NCBI GenBank assembly: GCA_049446715.1
Contig: JBMTQX010000004.1
Location: 1-64,000, forward strand
Reading direction: 5' to 3'
DNA: 64,000 nucleotides
From: Eutrophocola sp049446715
Lineage (GTDB): Bacteria; Pseudomonadota; Gammaproteobacteria; Pseudomonadales; Pseudohongiellaceae
This document shows, piece by piece, positions 8,563 to 18,712 of this stretch. The number at the start of each line of letters is the position of its first letter. Position 1 is the first letter of the stretch. The position numbers and the translations under genes were made by a program. The notes beneath the pieces are model-generated. The model ran no database searches and was not told where the DNA came from. It saw only the letters and a program-made list of their open reading frames with translations.

Positions 8563-9510
8563 TCAAACCCCTTCCCGTCCGGTGAGGCTGCTGGCCAGAA
8601 TTGCCAGTACCAACGCATCGAAATCAATACCCGCTGCCCTGGCTGCCATCGGCACCAGGCTGTGGTCAGTCATGCCGGGCACGGTATTCACTTCAAGCAG
8701 CCAGAAGCTGCCATCGCCATCGCGCATGGCATCCACCCGGCCCCAGCCGGAACAACCGACCACGTCATAGGCCTTTTTCGCCATGCTGCCCAGCGTAGCC
8801 TCGGCGTCGGCATTCAGGTCGCAGGGACAGAAATAGCGTGTCTCATCGGAAAAATACTTGGCGTTGTAATCGTAAAAGGCCGTGGCCGCTTTCATGCCAA
8901 CAACCGGCAAGACCCGGTCACCGAGTATGCTGACGGTGTATTCAGGGCCGTCGATAAAGCGTTCCGCGATGATCTCGTCATCAAACTGCCTGGCCTTGTG
9001 CCAGGCCGCTGCCAGTTCTGCGGCTGATTCAGCGCGGTAAATCCCGATGCTCGAACCTTCGTTCACCGGTTTCACAAACACGGTGCCGAGACTATCAATA
9101 ATCGCCTGCCAGTCACTGTCCCCGGTCAGCAAAGTGAATGACGGGGTATTGATGTTCCTTGCCAGCCAGGCCTGCTTGGTTTTCTCTTTATCCATGGCCA
9201 GGCGGGATGCAGCGACGCCGCTGCCGGTATAAGGCACACCGAGCACATCGAGCTCGCCCTGCAGCTTGCCGTCTTCACCATAGCGGCCATGCAGCATTAT
9301 CATGACCCGATCGAACTGCCCGGCCCGCACAGGCTTGGGCACTTCACGGGTGGCTACATCGATGCCATGCGCATCGACGCCACTGCGTTCCAGGGACGCC
9401 AGTACCGCCTTACCACTCATGAGAGAAATATCACGCTCGGCAGAATCACCGCCCATCAACACGGCAACGCACCCGAAATCGGCAGGCTTGTATGCAGCGA
9501 CGTCATGCAT
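8563..9510 (-). CDS. ddlB: D-alanine--D-alanine ligase
   Basis: ATP-grasp enzyme that makes the D-Ala-D-Ala dipeptide for MurF. From the ATG at 9510 (MHDVAAYKPADFGCVAVLMGG) it is 315 residues. Family motifs include GGDSAERDISLMSG at the N-terminus, LHGRYGEDGKLQGELD, VKPVNEGSSIG in the ATP-grasp fold, and LLEVNTVPGMTDHSL with the Mg-binding residues near the C-terminus. The start codon lies inside the end of murC (8-nt overlap), typical of this cluster. Confidence 0.96.
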   Translation of the reverse strand: MHDVAAYKPADFGCVAVLMGGDSAERDISLMSGKAVLASLERSGVDAHGIDVATREVPKPVRAGQFDRVMIMLHGRYGEDGKLQGELDVLGVPYTGSGVAASRLAMDKEKTKQAWLARNINTPSFTLLTGDSDWQAIIDSLGTVFVKPVNEGSSIGIYRAESAAELAAAWHKARQFDDEIIAERFIDGPEYTVSILGDRVLPVVGMKAATAFYDYNAKYFSDETRYFCPCDLNADAEATLGSMAKKAYDVVGCSGWGRVDAMRDGDGSFWLLEVNTVPGMTDHSLVPMAARAAGIDFDALVLAILASSLTGREGV

Positions 9511-10945
9511 GGCCCAACCCGTCCCTGTCCAGTTCCCGTGACAGCAAACCGATGCTGCCGGCACCCTGTGTCAGCAGGATGTCGCCGTCGATAAGTAGGT
9601 CATTCAGTACTTTTTTGATATCCGTGCCTTCTTTCACATAGACCGGGTCCAGTTGTCCCCGCTGGCGAATACTGCGGCACAGGCTGCGGCTATCGGCACC
9701 GCGAATCGGTTGCTCGCCGGCCGAATAAACGTCCAGCAACAGCAGCAGGTCGACTTCCGACAGAACATCCACGAAATCGTCATACAGGTCATGCGTGCGA
9801 CTAAAACGATGCGGCTGGTAAATCATCACCAGGCGTTTTTCCGGCCAGCCACTGCGAATGGCACGAATGGTGGCCGCCACTTCCGTGGGATGATGACCAT
9901 AGTCGTCCACCAGCATGACTTCGCCAACTGCCAGTTGCAGCGGCTGCTTCACGTCGAAACGGCGCCCGACACCACCAAAGGCTGCAATGCCGTTGACGAT
10001 ATCCTCGTCGCTGATACCTTCATCGGTGGCCACGGCAATAGCCGCCGTGGCATTGAGCACGTTATGAATGCCCGGCAGGTTCAGGGCCAGCTCAAGCAGG
10101 TCGTCCCGGTCAGGCCGTTTCACCTTGAAGCTTGTCACCATGCCCTGCTGCTCTACATCCTGGATACAGAAATCAGCAAAGTCCGACTGGCCATAGGTAA
10201 GCACCGGACGCGAAATGCTGGGCAGCAGTTCCTGGATAACCGGATCATCGATGCACAGTACCGCCAGGCCGTAGAAAGGCAGGTTGTGCAGGAACTCCAC
10301 GAAAGTGGTTTTCAGTTTTTCGAAATCGCCATTGTAGGTCACCATGTGGTCTTCATCGATATTGGTCACGATGGCGACCAGCGGCTGCAGGTGCAGGAAG
10401 GACGCATCACTTTCATCGGCTTCGGCGACGATGAAGCGGCTTGCCCCGAGCTTGGCATTGGTACCGGCACCATTGAGAATGCCGCCAATGACGTAGGTCG
10501 GATCCATGTTGGCCTGGGCCATCAGTGTCGCCATCAGGCTCGTGGTCGTGGTCTTGCCGTGCGTGCCAGCAACCACGATGGCGTGACGGTATCGCATCAG
10601 CTCGGCCAGCATTTCTGCCCGCCGGATAATGGGAATGCGCTGATCCACGGCGGCCACGATTTCATCGTTGCTGTGATCGATGGCACTGGATACAACGACC
10701 ACATTGGCACCATCCACATTGCCGGCCGCATGGCCGATAAAGATTTCCGCCCCCAGTTTTTCCAGCCGTTCGGTCGAGGCGGATGCCGACAGGTCAGAAC
10801 CGGTAATCTGGTAACCCTGGTTCAGCAGCACCTCGGCAATACCGCTCATGCCCGCCCCACCGATACCAATAAAATGAATGCGGCGGATACGACGCATTTC
10901 CGGCACCAGGCTGGAGGTCATCATGTTCATGCCGACATCAGACAT
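9503..10945 (-). CDS. murC: UDP-N-acetylmuramate--L-alanine ligase
   Basis: Adds L-Ala to UDP-MurNAc, the first Mur ligase step. The chosen ATG (10945, MSDVGMNMM) overlaps the murG stop by 8 nt; a later ATG at MNMMTSS is possible. The product is 480 residues. Motifs are the UDP-binding loop HFIGIGGAGMSGIAEVL, the P-loop AGTHGKTTTTS, EADESDASFL, NIDEDHM, and the C-terminal DDYGHHPTEVAATI and YQPHRFSRT. All are those of MurC rather than Mpl. Confidence 0.96.
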   Translation of the reverse strand: MSDVGMNMMTSSLVPEMRRIRRIHFIGIGGAGMSGIAEVLLNQGYQITGSDLSASASTERLEKLGAEIFIGHAAGNVDGANVVVVSSAIDHSNDEIVAAVDQRIPIIRRAEMLAELMRYRHAIVVAGTHGKTTTTSLMATLMAQANMDPTYVIGGILNGAGTNAKLGASRFIVAEADESDASFLHLQPLVAIVTNIDEDHMVTYNGDFEKLKTTFVEFLHNLPFYGLAVLCIDDPVIQELLPSISRPVLTYGQSDFADFCIQDVEQQGMVTSFKVKRPDRDDLLELALNLPGIHNVLNATAAIAVATDEGISDEDIVNGIAAFGGVGRRFDVKQPLQLAVGEVMLVDDYGHHPTEVAATIRAIRSGWPEKRLVMIYQPHRFSRTHDLYDDFVDVLSEVDLLLLLDVYSAGEQPIRGADSRSLCRSIRQRGQLDPVYVKEGTDIKKVLNDLLIDGDILLTQGAGSIGLLSRELDRDGLGHA

Positions 10946-12083
10946 AACAGGCCTCCATGCAATAGCCGGCAGCCCTGGCGGTGGCATCCGGTACGCCAGC
11001 CTGCCGGGCATTCAGTGATGCCTGCACGAGGGCGTGGCGATCAGTAGCAAATCGGCTGACCGCCGCCAACAGGTGTTCTGCATACAGTTCCTGCTGGGGT
11101 ATCACTTCGGCAGCACCGGCCCGCTGCAGATAGGCAGCATTTTCCGTCTGGTGATCATCCACCGCGTAGGGATAGGGAATCAGAATCGAAGCCAGCCCCA
11201 CAGCAGCGATTTCCGCCACGGTCATGGCACCGGCTCGGGCAACGATAATGTCAGCCCACTGGTAGGCAGCCCCCATGTCATCAATAAACGGTTCAACACG
11301 AGTGTTGTCATCGAGGGTAATGCCCAGCCCAGCATAATCCGCACGGGTTTCATCGATATTGCGCTTGCCACATTGATGCCAGATCTGCGGGCGTTGCGTC
11401 GCCGGCATCAGCGTGAGCATGGCCGGTATGATTTTGTTGATGGCAACGGCACCCAGGCTGCCGCCGATGACTAGCAGGCGCAGCGGGCGATCAGCATCCG
11501 CCTCTGTGGCGACAACTTTACCGAGCGCGGCAATTTCTTCCCGGACCGGGTTACCAACCACGATCGTGGTATCCGGTTTGATAAACTTTTTAAGCAAACC
11601 GTTTTTCGTCAGTTCCTGCTTCCTGGCAAACGCACCCGGGAAAGCTTCCATCACGGTACTGGCCAACGGAAACAGCAATTGGTTGGTGAGTCCGGCAATG
11701 GCGTTCTGTTCATGGATCAGCAGTTTTCGACGCAACAGCCAGGCGGCCAGGCCACCCGGACCGGTCACGAAGCCACCCATACCCAGTACACAACCCGGTC
11801 GAATCTGTATGACCTTCACCAGCGATTGCAGTACAGCCAGCACCAGCACCAGTGGCGCCAGCAGTTTCCGGCCGAGGCTGCTGCCACGCAGGCCTGCCAC
11901 GGCAATGGTGTGCAACCGGATATTGGCGGCTGGAATCACGCTGGCTTCTAGCCCATGGCGAGTCCCCAGCCATTCCACCTGCACGCCATGCTGCTGCAGA
12001 TATTCAGCAATACTCAGCGCCGGAAACACGTGTCCTCCGGTGCCGCCGGCCATGATTAGGATTTTCTGCTTTGTGTCAGTCAT
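10938..12083 (-). CDS. murG: Lipid II synthase, GlcNAc transferase MurG
   Basis: GT28-family transferase that adds GlcNAc to lipid I on the inner face of the membrane. From the ATG at 12083 (MTDTKQKILIMAGGTGGHVFPALS) it is 381 residues. The two glycine-rich loops GGTGGHVFP and GMGGFVTGPGG, the HEQNAIAG segment, and the donor-site motif VARAGAMTVAEIAAVG are present. An upstream ATG at 12104 would overlap ftsW and is less likely. It is followed by murC with an 8-nt overlap. Confidence 0.95.
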   Translation of the reverse strand: MTDTKQKILIMAGGTGGHVFPALSIAEYLQQHGVQVEWLGTRHGLEASVIPAANIRLHTIAVAGLRGSSLGRKLLAPLVLVLAVLQSLVKVIQIRPGCVLGMGGFVTGPGGLAAWLLRRKLLIHEQNAIAGLTNQLLFPLASTVMEAFPGAFARKQELTKNGLLKKFIKPDTTIVVGNPVREEIAALGKVVATEADADRPLRLLVIGGSLGAVAINKIIPAMLTLMPATQRPQIWHQCGKRNIDETRADYAGLGITLDDNTRVEPFIDDMGAAYQWADIIVARAGAMTVAEIAAVGLASILIPYPYAVDDHQTENAAYLQRAGAAEVIPQQELYAEHLLAAVSRFATDRHALVQASLNARQAGVPDATARAAGYCMEACYV

Positions 12084-12093
12084 GTGTTTGATT

Positions 12094-13275
12094 TCAGGCG
12101 GCATAAACAGCCTTTCTGCCTCCTGAATAGTGGTTCTCGATATCCATGCGCAGCAGCAGGGCGACCATGGCAATACAGGTCAACAGACTGGAGCCGCCGG
12201 AACTGATGAACGGCAGGGTCAGCCCCTTGTTGGGCAGTAACCCGATATTCACAGACACGTTGATGACGACCTGGCCGATGAAAATGAATGCTAGCCCATA
12301 GGCGGCATAGGCCATGAAGAAATTGCCGTTGCGCTCGTTGCGGCGGGCAATGATCAGGGCACGGGTAATGAAGGCCGCAAACAGGAACAGCAGCGCAATG
12401 ACGCCAATCACGCCAAGTTCCTCGGCGATGATGGCGATAATGAAATCGGTGTGACCGTCCGGCAGGAAGTACATTTTTTGGATGCTGTTGCCCAGCCCCA
12501 TGCCCAGCCACTCGCCACGACCAAAACCGATCAGAGCCTGGGCCAGTTGGTAACCTGAATCAAAGACGATGTCTTCATGGAACGGATCCTTGAGCGCCTT
12601 CAGGTAAGACATGACACGACGCATCCGGTACTCGGCACTCATGATCAATCCGGCCCCTGCCGCCAGCACCGCGCAAGCGGCCAGCAGGAAGTGCCAGAAC
12701 CTAGCCCCGGCCAGGAACAACATGGCCATGATGGCAAACATGATCACGACAACAGCACCGAAGTCCGGTTCCAGGAGAAGCAGAACAACAGGCAACGCCA
12801 TACAGGCAAAGGGCAGTAAAAACCCCTTCAGGCTGCCGCAAATGAAAGCGTGATGCCGGCTGAGCAGGCCGGCCATAAAAAAAACGATGCAGATCTTGGC
12901 AGGCTCCGATACCTGCAGCGTCATGAAACCCAGGTTGATCCAGCGCGTGCCACCGCCGGCCGTATGACCTATTCCGGGGATCAGAACAGACACCAGCATC
13001 AGGATTGCCAGGCCGTAAAAGACATAACTGCCACGCTCCCACCACTGCATCGGGATGTTCAGCAGGATGGCGGCACCGATCAAACCCATCACAATGAAGA
13101 CGACCTGTTTCTTGAAGTGATAGAACGGGTCGCCATAAAGGTTTTCACCAATTTCGATGGAGGCTGAGGTCATCATGATGAGACCAAAGAACAGCAGCAG
13201 CAGGGTCAGGACGATGAGCCAGCTGTCGCCGTAATATGGGCGATCCTCGAAACGTTGTTGCATGACGGCCTGCAT
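12094..13275 (-). CDS. ftsW: SEDS peptidoglycan polymerase FtsW
   Basis: Integral membrane glycan polymerase that works with FtsI at the septum. The 393-residue protein has about ten hydrophobic segments. SEDS signatures are GGGTRWINLG, the QVSEPAKI segment, LLEPDFGAVVV with the catalytic-type aspartate, and LPFISSGGSSLL near the end. It lies between murD (2 nt upstream) and murG (10 nt downstream), the position that distinguishes FtsW from RodA. Confidence 0.96.
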   Translation of the reverse strand: MQAVMQQRFEDRPYYGDSWLIVLTLLLLFFGLIMMTSASIEIGENLYGDPFYHFKKQVVFIVMGLIGAAILLNIPMQWWERGSYVFYGLAILMLVSVLIPGIGHTAGGGTRWINLGFMTLQVSEPAKICIVFFMAGLLSRHHAFICGSLKGFLLPFACMALPVVLLLLEPDFGAVVVIMFAIMAMLFLAGARFWHFLLAACAVLAAGAGLIMSAEYRMRRVMSYLKALKDPFHEDIVFDSGYQLAQALIGFGRGEWLGMGLGNSIQKMYFLPDGHTDFIIAIIAEELGVIGVIALLFLFAAFITRALIIARRNERNGNFFMAYAAYGLAFIFIGQVVINVSVNIGLLPNKGLTLPFISSGGSSLLTCIAMVALLLRMDIENHYSGGRKAVYAA

Positions 13276-13277
13276 GA

Positions 13278-14624
13278 TCAGTGCAATTCCTCCACGCAGG
13301 TCATGAACACCTCACCGCGATGCTCAAAATTACGGAACATGTCGAAACTGGCACAGGCTGGCGACAGCAGCACCACATCACCGCTTTCGGCCTCGGCATC
13401 AGCCAGTGAGACGGCTTCTGACATGGTCGATACGCGGGCGATCCTGACCACATCCTGCAACGCTGCCTCGATCAGGTCGGCATCCTCGCCGAACAGGATG
13501 GCCAGCCTGGCATGGGCCGACACGGGTTCGCGCAACACCCTAAAGTCCGCGCCCTTGCCCTGGCCGCCGGCCAGCAGGATGATCCTGCCCTTGCTACCCA
13601 GACCGTTGACCGCTGCAATACAGGCACCGGTGTTAGTGCCCTTGGAATCGTTGTACCAGTTCACGCCCTTCTTCTCGGCGACCCACTGACAACGATGTTT
13701 CAGGCCCGAAAACTCTCGTAACGCCGTCAACATGGCAGGCATGCCAAGACCGGCAGCATGCCCCAGAGCCAGGGCTGCCAGGGCATTGGCGACATTGTGT
13801 TCACCGGCAATTTTCAACGCACTGACCGGCAGCAGGGGTTCACCATTGAAAGCCAGGTGACGCTCACCCTGATAGTCGACCACACCGAACTCCGCGGCAC
13901 TGTCAGCCCCGAGACTGAAATGCCACTGCCTGACTGTGCCAGGCAAGTCGGCCTGGCTGGCCGGATCATCGTCATTGATGACTGCCTGCCGGCACTGCTG
14001 GAAAATCCGCTGCTTGGCAGCCAGGTAATCGGCCATGCTGTCATATCGATCCATGTGATCCAGGCTAAGGTTGAGCACTGTCGCTACTTCGGCACCGAGA
14101 TCGGTGGTGGTTTCCAGCTGGAAACTGGACAGTTCAAGGACATAGAGACTGGCGGGTGCTGAACCCAGCAGGTCCAGGACCGGCAGGCCGATGTTACCGG
14201 CCACGGCGACATTGACCCCGTCGGCCCTCGCCATCTCTCCTACTAGCGTTGTCACTGTGCTTTTTGCATTCGACCCAGTGATGGCGACCAGTGGCGCATC
14301 GATGGCATGGGCAAAAATATCCACATCCCCGGTTACCGGCACTCCGCAGGCAACAGCCTTGCGGATGACCGGGTGGTGTTGGTCCACGCCTGGACTGACA
14401 ATCAACTGGGCAGCGTGGGTGAATGTCTCTTCGCGGAACTCGCCTAATTCAAGTTTCGCGCCGGGACATTCCGCTTGCAGCTGTTGCAGTCCAGGCGGAT
14501 TCTGTCGGCTGTCGGCGACCATGAAGGTTTCGCCGCAGCGCGATAAATAACGGGCACATGAAAGCCCGGTCTGGCCAAGACCGACTACGACTTTCATTTT
14601 TCCATTGGCCTGCTCCGTAATCAC
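13278..14624 (-). CDS. murD: UDP-N-acetylmuramoylalanine--D-glutamate ligase
   Basis: Adds D-Glu to UDP-MurNAc-L-Ala. It is about 448 residues from a GTG at 14624. The ATG at 14597 (MKVVVGLGQTG), with GGA just upstream, is an equally reasonable start. Motifs are VVVGLGQTGLSCARYL, the P-loop TGSNAKSTVTTLVGEMA, LELSSFQLE, LDHMDRYDSM, NDSKGTNTGA and LLSPACASFDMFRNF. The P-loop has alanine where E. coli has glycine; pseudomonad MurD, as I recall it, shares this. Confidence 0.95.
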   Translation of the reverse strand: MITEQANGKMKVVVGLGQTGLSCARYLSRCGETFMVADSRQNPPGLQQLQAECPGAKLELGEFREETFTHAAQLIVSPGVDQHHPVIRKAVACGVPVTGDVDIFAHAIDAPLVAITGSNAKSTVTTLVGEMARADGVNVAVAGNIGLPVLDLLGSAPASLYVLELSSFQLETTTDLGAEVATVLNLSLDHMDRYDSMADYLAAKQRIFQQCRQAVINDDDPASQADLPGTVRQWHFSLGADSAAEFGVVDYQGERHLAFNGEPLLPVSALKIAGEHNVANALAALALGHAAGLGMPAMLTALREFSGLKHRCQWVAEKKGVNWYNDSKGTNTGACIAAVNGLGSKGRIILLAGGQGKGADFRVLREPVSAHARLAILFGEDADLIEAALQDVVRIARVSTMSEAVSLADAEAESGDVVLLSPACASFDMFRNFEHRGEVFMTCVEELH

Positions 14625-14643
14625 AGTATTCGCCCGTTACGCC

Positions 14644-15726
14644 CTATCGCAGTTTTAAAGTGGCGAGCCCCACGAGCACCAGGATCACGGTAATGATCCA
14701 GAAGCGCACGATGACACGGGGTTCCGGCCAGCCTTTCAGTTCAAAATGGTGGTGCAGTGGCGCCATGCGGAAAATGCGTTTTCCGGTCAGCTTGAAGGAA
14801 GCCACCTGCAGAATGACGGACGCTGTTTCCATGACGAAAACACCGCCCATGATGATCAGGACAATTTCGTGCCGCACGATGACGGCTACCAGCCCGAGGG
14901 CTGCACCCAGTGCCAGGGCGCCCACATCGCCCATGAAAACCTGGGCGGGATAGGTGTTGAACCAGAGAAATCCCAGCCCGGCGCCGGCCAGGGCACCGCA
15001 GTAAATGCCCAGCTCGCCGGCACCATCGATATACGGGATATTCAGATAAGCGGAAAATTCAGCATGCCCGGTCAGGTAGGCGATCACGCCCAGGGCGGTC
15101 CCGACCATAACTGTCGGCAGAATCGCCAGGCCATCCAGGCCATCCGTCAGATTGACCGCGTTACTGAAACCAACAATCATCAGGTAAGACAGGATGACAA
15201 AGACCGGGCCCAGGTTGAGGGCGATATCCTTGAAGAACGGCACAAACAACTGGGTATCGGCCGGGTCGTTGGCGATGCTGTACAAATAGATGGAAGCCAC
15301 CAGGCCGATAACCGATTGCCAGAAATACTTCCAGCGCGCTGCCAGCCCCTTGGGATTTTTCTCGAACACCTTGCGGTAATCATCAACCCAACCAATGGCG
15401 CCAAACAGGGCCGTCACCAGCACCACCACCCAAATATAGGGACTGCGCAGGTCGGCCCACATCAGGCTGCTGAATATGATGCTGATGAGAATGAGGGTGC
15501 CGCCCATGGTCGGCGTGCCGGCCTTGCTCAGGTGAGTTTGCGGTCCGTCATCACGCACCACCTGGCCGATCTGGTGATAGTTAAGACGACGAATCATGCT
15601 TGGCCCGATAATCAGGGACAGCGCCAGAGCCGTCAGGATGCCGAAAATGCCGCGCGTGGTGAGGTACTCAAACACGCGAAACCCGGAATTGAACTGGGAC
15701 AGGTATTCCGTCAGAAAGAGCAACAT
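14644..15726 (-). CDS. mraY: Phospho-N-acetylmuramoyl-pentapeptide-transferase
   Basis: Integral membrane enzyme that transfers phospho-MurNAc-pentapeptide to undecaprenyl phosphate, forming lipid I. The standard 360-residue length, the DDGPQTHLSKAGTPTMGG segment, the catalytic NLTDGLDGLA motif, FMGDVGALALGA and the MAPLHHHFELKGWPE loop are all present. There are about ten membrane segments. It lies between murF (52 nt upstream) and murD. Confidence 0.97.
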   Translation of the reverse strand: MLLFLTEYLSQFNSGFRVFEYLTTRGIFGILTALALSLIIGPSMIRRLNYHQIGQVVRDDGPQTHLSKAGTPTMGGTLILISIIFSSLMWADLRSPYIWVVVLVTALFGAIGWVDDYRKVFEKNPKGLAARWKYFWQSVIGLVASIYLYSIANDPADTQLFVPFFKDIALNLGPVFVILSYLMIVGFSNAVNLTDGLDGLAILPTVMVGTALGVIAYLTGHAEFSAYLNIPYIDGAGELGIYCGALAGAGLGFLWFNTYPAQVFMGDVGALALGAALGLVAVIVRHEIVLIIMGGVFVMETASVILQVASFKLTGKRIFRMAPLHHHFELKGWPEPRVIVRFWIITVILVLVGLATLKLR

Positions 15727-15778
15727 GCGACTGTTATCTCCCTTATGAAAGTCATGGCGCTGACCTTATTCATCTTCA

Positions 15779-17149
15779 TCACGCGGCCACCATGATCTGT
15801 TGAACCAGTTTTTCCATACCCTGACTTCTCGATCCCTTGACCAGGACGGTGACATTAGGGCCGAGCAACGGACGAATGATCTCGCCAAACCCGGCCTTGT
15901 CTGCCAGAAAAACCCCGTTATCGCCGTAAGCTTCCAAGGCCAACCGGCTAAGATCGCCGGTCGCAATAAAATGCGTGACACCTTTTTCCCTGGCATAACT
16001 GCCGACTTCGCGGTGTCCGCGTGCGGCGTCAGCACCCAGTTCACCCATATCACCCATGACCACGATGGTGTCGCCCTCGCAGAGCACCAGCACGTCTATG
16101 GCGGCCTTGAAGGACGCCGGGCTGGCGTTGTAGGTGTCATCAATGATGGTCGCTTGCTGCTCCCCTTCGAGGATGCACATGCGGCCTTTCACGGAAGTGA
16201 ATTTTTCCAGGCCGGCTTTCACCTGGGGCAAGTGCGCACCGGCGGCAATGGCTATCGCGGCGGCCGCCAGCGCATTGCCGATGTTGTGCAGGCCGGCCAC
16301 CTGCAGGAAAACCGGTATTTTGCCGATGGGGGCACACAGGGTGAAGCGGGCACTGCGGGTACCATCAAGATTGACCAGGTCGGCATAGAGGTCGGCTTCG
16401 GTATTGCCCTTTGCACTGATGGTCACAACATGGCGGTTGCCCGGCTGCCGGGATAACTGCGCCATGAACTGGCTGGCAAAATCATCGTCCAGATTGACGA
16501 CGGCAGTGCCGCCTTCCTGAATACCGTGCCAGATCTCGGATTTGGCCTGCGCAACACCTGCAAGACTGCCAAAGCCTTCCAGGTGGGTACCGGCAATGTT
16601 GGTGATGTGCCCGATATGCGGCCTGGTCAGGCCCACGCTGTAGGCAATTTCACCGGGGCCGTTGGCGCCCATCTCGATGACGGCAAACTCATGTTTGTCC
16701 TCGATTTTGAGCAGGCTCAGGGGCACGCCAAGATCGTTGTTGAGATTGCCGGGGGTCATGATGACCTCACCGCATTCGCCCAGAATCGCTGCCGTCATTT
16801 CCTTCACGGAGGTCTTGCCCTGGCTGCCGGTCAGGGCAATGACACAGGCACTGCTGCGATCGCGGTTGAGCGCACCCATTTTACCAAGCGCAATACGGGA
16901 GTCCTGGACAGTCAGTATCGGCAGCCTGGTGTCGACAGCCTCCGTGACAATAGCGGCACAGGCGCCTTTGTCCTCGGCAGCGGCCAGGAATGTGTTGCCG
17001 TTGAAATTCGGGCCATTAAGCGCGATGAACAGCTCGTTTTCCTGCAGCGTGCGGGTATCAATCGACACGGCAGAAAACACGGCATGCTGGCCGGACATTT
17101 CGCCCCCTGTCAGTGCTTGTACCTGCTGTAAACTCATGGTGCCGATCAC
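15779..17149 (-). CDS. murF: UDP-MurNAc-tripeptide--D-alanyl-D-alanine ligase
   Basis: Adds D-Ala-D-Ala to complete the pentapeptide precursor. It has 456 residues from a GTG at 17149, which has a good AGGAAA ribosome-binding site 5 nt upstream. An ATG four codons later lacks this spacing. Motifs are SIDTRTLQENELFIAL, the P-loop TGSQGKTSVKEM, EMGANGPGEI, YNASPASFKAAID and VLVKGSRSQGMEKLV. It is separated from murE by 9 nt. Confidence 0.96.
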   Translation of the reverse strand: MIGTMSLQQVQALTGGEMSGQHAVFSAVSIDTRTLQENELFIALNGPNFNGNTFLAAAEDKGACAAIVTEAVDTRLPILTVQDSRIALGKMGALNRDRSSACVIALTGSQGKTSVKEMTAAILGECGEVIMTPGNLNNDLGVPLSLLKIEDKHEFAVIEMGANGPGEIAYSVGLTRPHIGHITNIAGTHLEGFGSLAGVAQAKSEIWHGIQEGGTAVVNLDDDFASQFMAQLSRQPGNRHVVTISAKGNTEADLYADLVNLDGTRSARFTLCAPIGKIPVFLQVAGLHNIGNALAAAAIAIAAGAHLPQVKAGLEKFTSVKGRMCILEGEQQATIIDDTYNASPASFKAAIDVLVLCEGDTIVVMGDMGELGADAARGHREVGSYAREKGVTHFIATGDLSRLALEAYGDNGVFLADKAGFGEIIRPLLGPNVTVLVKGSRSQGMEKLVQQIMVAA

Positions 17150-17158
17150 GGTAATTTC

Positions 17159-18712
17159 CTATTCTTTTGCCTTTGCCGTCTTGTTGCCAAAACGCTTGTT
17201 GAGACTCAGGCGCGCCTGTTTCACATCACTGAACACCATGCGGTTACCACCGATGTCCTGGTATTCCTCATGTCCCTTCCCGGCGATAAGTACCACATCG
17301 CCCTCATGGGCCTGGCTGATGGCATGGTTGATGGCCCTGGCACGATCGCTTTCCACCACGACATCGGCCTCACCACTGAGACCGGCAAGAATATGGGTAA
17401 TGATCTGGTCGGATGCTTCCTTGCGCGGGTTATCGTCGGTCACGATCAGCCTGTCAGCCAGCGCTTCGGCGATTTCGGCCATCAGCGGACGCTTGCCCCT
17501 GTCACGATCACCGCCGCAACCAAAGACACACCAGATCTGGCCTTTGTAGTGCTGGCGCAGGGCATGCAGGGCGTTTTTCAGACCGTCCGGTGTGTGCGCA
17601 TAATCGATCACCACGGAAACCGGATGGTCACCCAGGATTTCCATGCGGCCCTTGACCGGCGTAACGGCAGCAACAGCCGTCAGCACCCGGTCGAAGTCAA
17701 AACCAGGCTTGCTGGCTTCGGTCGCCATTACCGTTGTCAGCACGGCAAGGATGTTGCTCACATTGAAAGCACCGGCCAGCGTACTGCTGAAGCTGCCCTG
17801 CCCCCATGGCGTGACCACTTCCAGCGTGAAACCGGCGCGATTGAACTGCAGCGCCCGGGGAAATACATCCGCTTTCGGGTTGTGCAGGCTATAGGTGTAG
17901 CAGCTGACGGACTTCGCCAGGCTGTTAAGAATCTTGGCGCTATAAATGTCATCCATGTTGATGATCGCCGTTTTCAGCTGCGGGCTCATGAACAGCTTGC
18001 GCTTCTCGTCGCCGTAAGCGGTCATGCCGCCATGATAATCCAGGTGGTCACGGCTGAGATTGGTGAACACTGCCACATCGAACTCACCGACATTGACGCG
18101 CTTCTGCGCCAGGCCATGTGAAGAGACCTCCATCACCATGGTGTCGGCATTCTGTATGCGGACTTCCTCGAAAATACGCTGGACGTTGATGGCATCGGGT
18201 GTGGTGCCTGGCCCGGTTTCATCATAGGAATAGGGATTGCCGTAAATGCCGTAACCCAGGGTGCCGCTGATACCGCAGGTCTGTCCCAGCCTTGTGAGGC
18301 ATTCGCCCATGAACTGGCAGCAGCTGGTCTTACCATTGGTGCCGGTAATGCCGATCAGCTGGAATGACGCTGCCGGGTAATCAAAAAAACGGGCTGCAAT
18401 CTTACCAATGCGGGTAGCCAGTTTTTCCACCGGGATGACCGGCACGCCTTGCCGCACAGTGATCTCACGCCAGTCATCATCGGCATCGACGAATACCGCA
18501 TTGGCGCCCTTGGCAATGACTTCGTCAACGAAATTGCGACCATCGAAAGTGGCGCCCTGATAGGCCAGGAACAGGTCGCCACTTTCGATTCGTCGCGAAT
18601 CCATTTCAATACCGGTCAACTCCACGTCCATACTGTCTGGAATGGCGATATCTTCCGCCAGCAGTTCCGAAAGCCGCATTTGTCTCGCCATGATTTCTGC
18701 CGTATTCATCAT
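17159..18712 (-). CDS. murE: UDP-MurNAc-tripeptide synthetase (meso-diaminopimelate-adding)
   Basis: Adds the third stem residue. The DNPR motif (TDDNPRKEASDQI) is the known signature of meso-diaminopimelate specificity, so the organism has ordinary A1-gamma peptidoglycan. The protein has 517 residues, with the P-loop GITGTNGKTSC, MEVSSHGLAQKRV, NLSRDHLDYHG and VIDYAHTPDGL. The start overlaps the ftsI stop by 4 nt (ATGA). It carries a slightly extended N-terminus (MMNTAEIMARQM). Confidence 0.96.
   Translation of the reverse strand: MMNTAEIMARQMRLSELLAEDIAIPDSMDVELTGIEMDSRRIESGDLFLAYQGATFDGRNFVDEVIAKGANAVFVDADDDWREITVRQGVPVIPVEKLATRIGKIAARFFDYPAASFQLIGITGTNGKTSCCQFMGECLTRLGQTCGISGTLGYGIYGNPYSYDETGPGTTPDAINVQRIFEEVRIQNADTMVMEVSSHGLAQKRVNVGEFDVAVFTNLSRDHLDYHGGMTAYGDEKRKLFMSPQLKTAIINMDDIYSAKILNSLAKSVSCYTYSLHNPKADVFPRALQFNRAGFTLEVVTPWGQGSFSSTLAGAFNVSNILAVLTTVMATEASKPGFDFDRVLTAVAAVTPVKGRMEILGDHPVSVVIDYAHTPDGLKNALHALRQHYKGQIWCVFGCGGDRDRGKRPLMAEIAEALADRLIVTDDNPRKEASDQIITHILAGLSGEADVVVESDRARAINHAISQAHEGDVVLIAGKGHEEYQDIGGNRMVFSDVKQARLSLNKRFGNKTAKAKE

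Noticed and set aside
9653..11047. 464-codon plus-strand open frame, and similar ones at 14746-15795 and 59932-61269
   Set aside because: They are antisense shadows of murC, mraY and murA; their products are His/Gln-rich low-complexity sequence without known folds.
14250..14290. MurD P-loop reads GSNAKST instead of GSNGKST
   Set aside because: From memory, pseudomonad MurD proteins have the same alanine, so it is a clade feature and not a defect.
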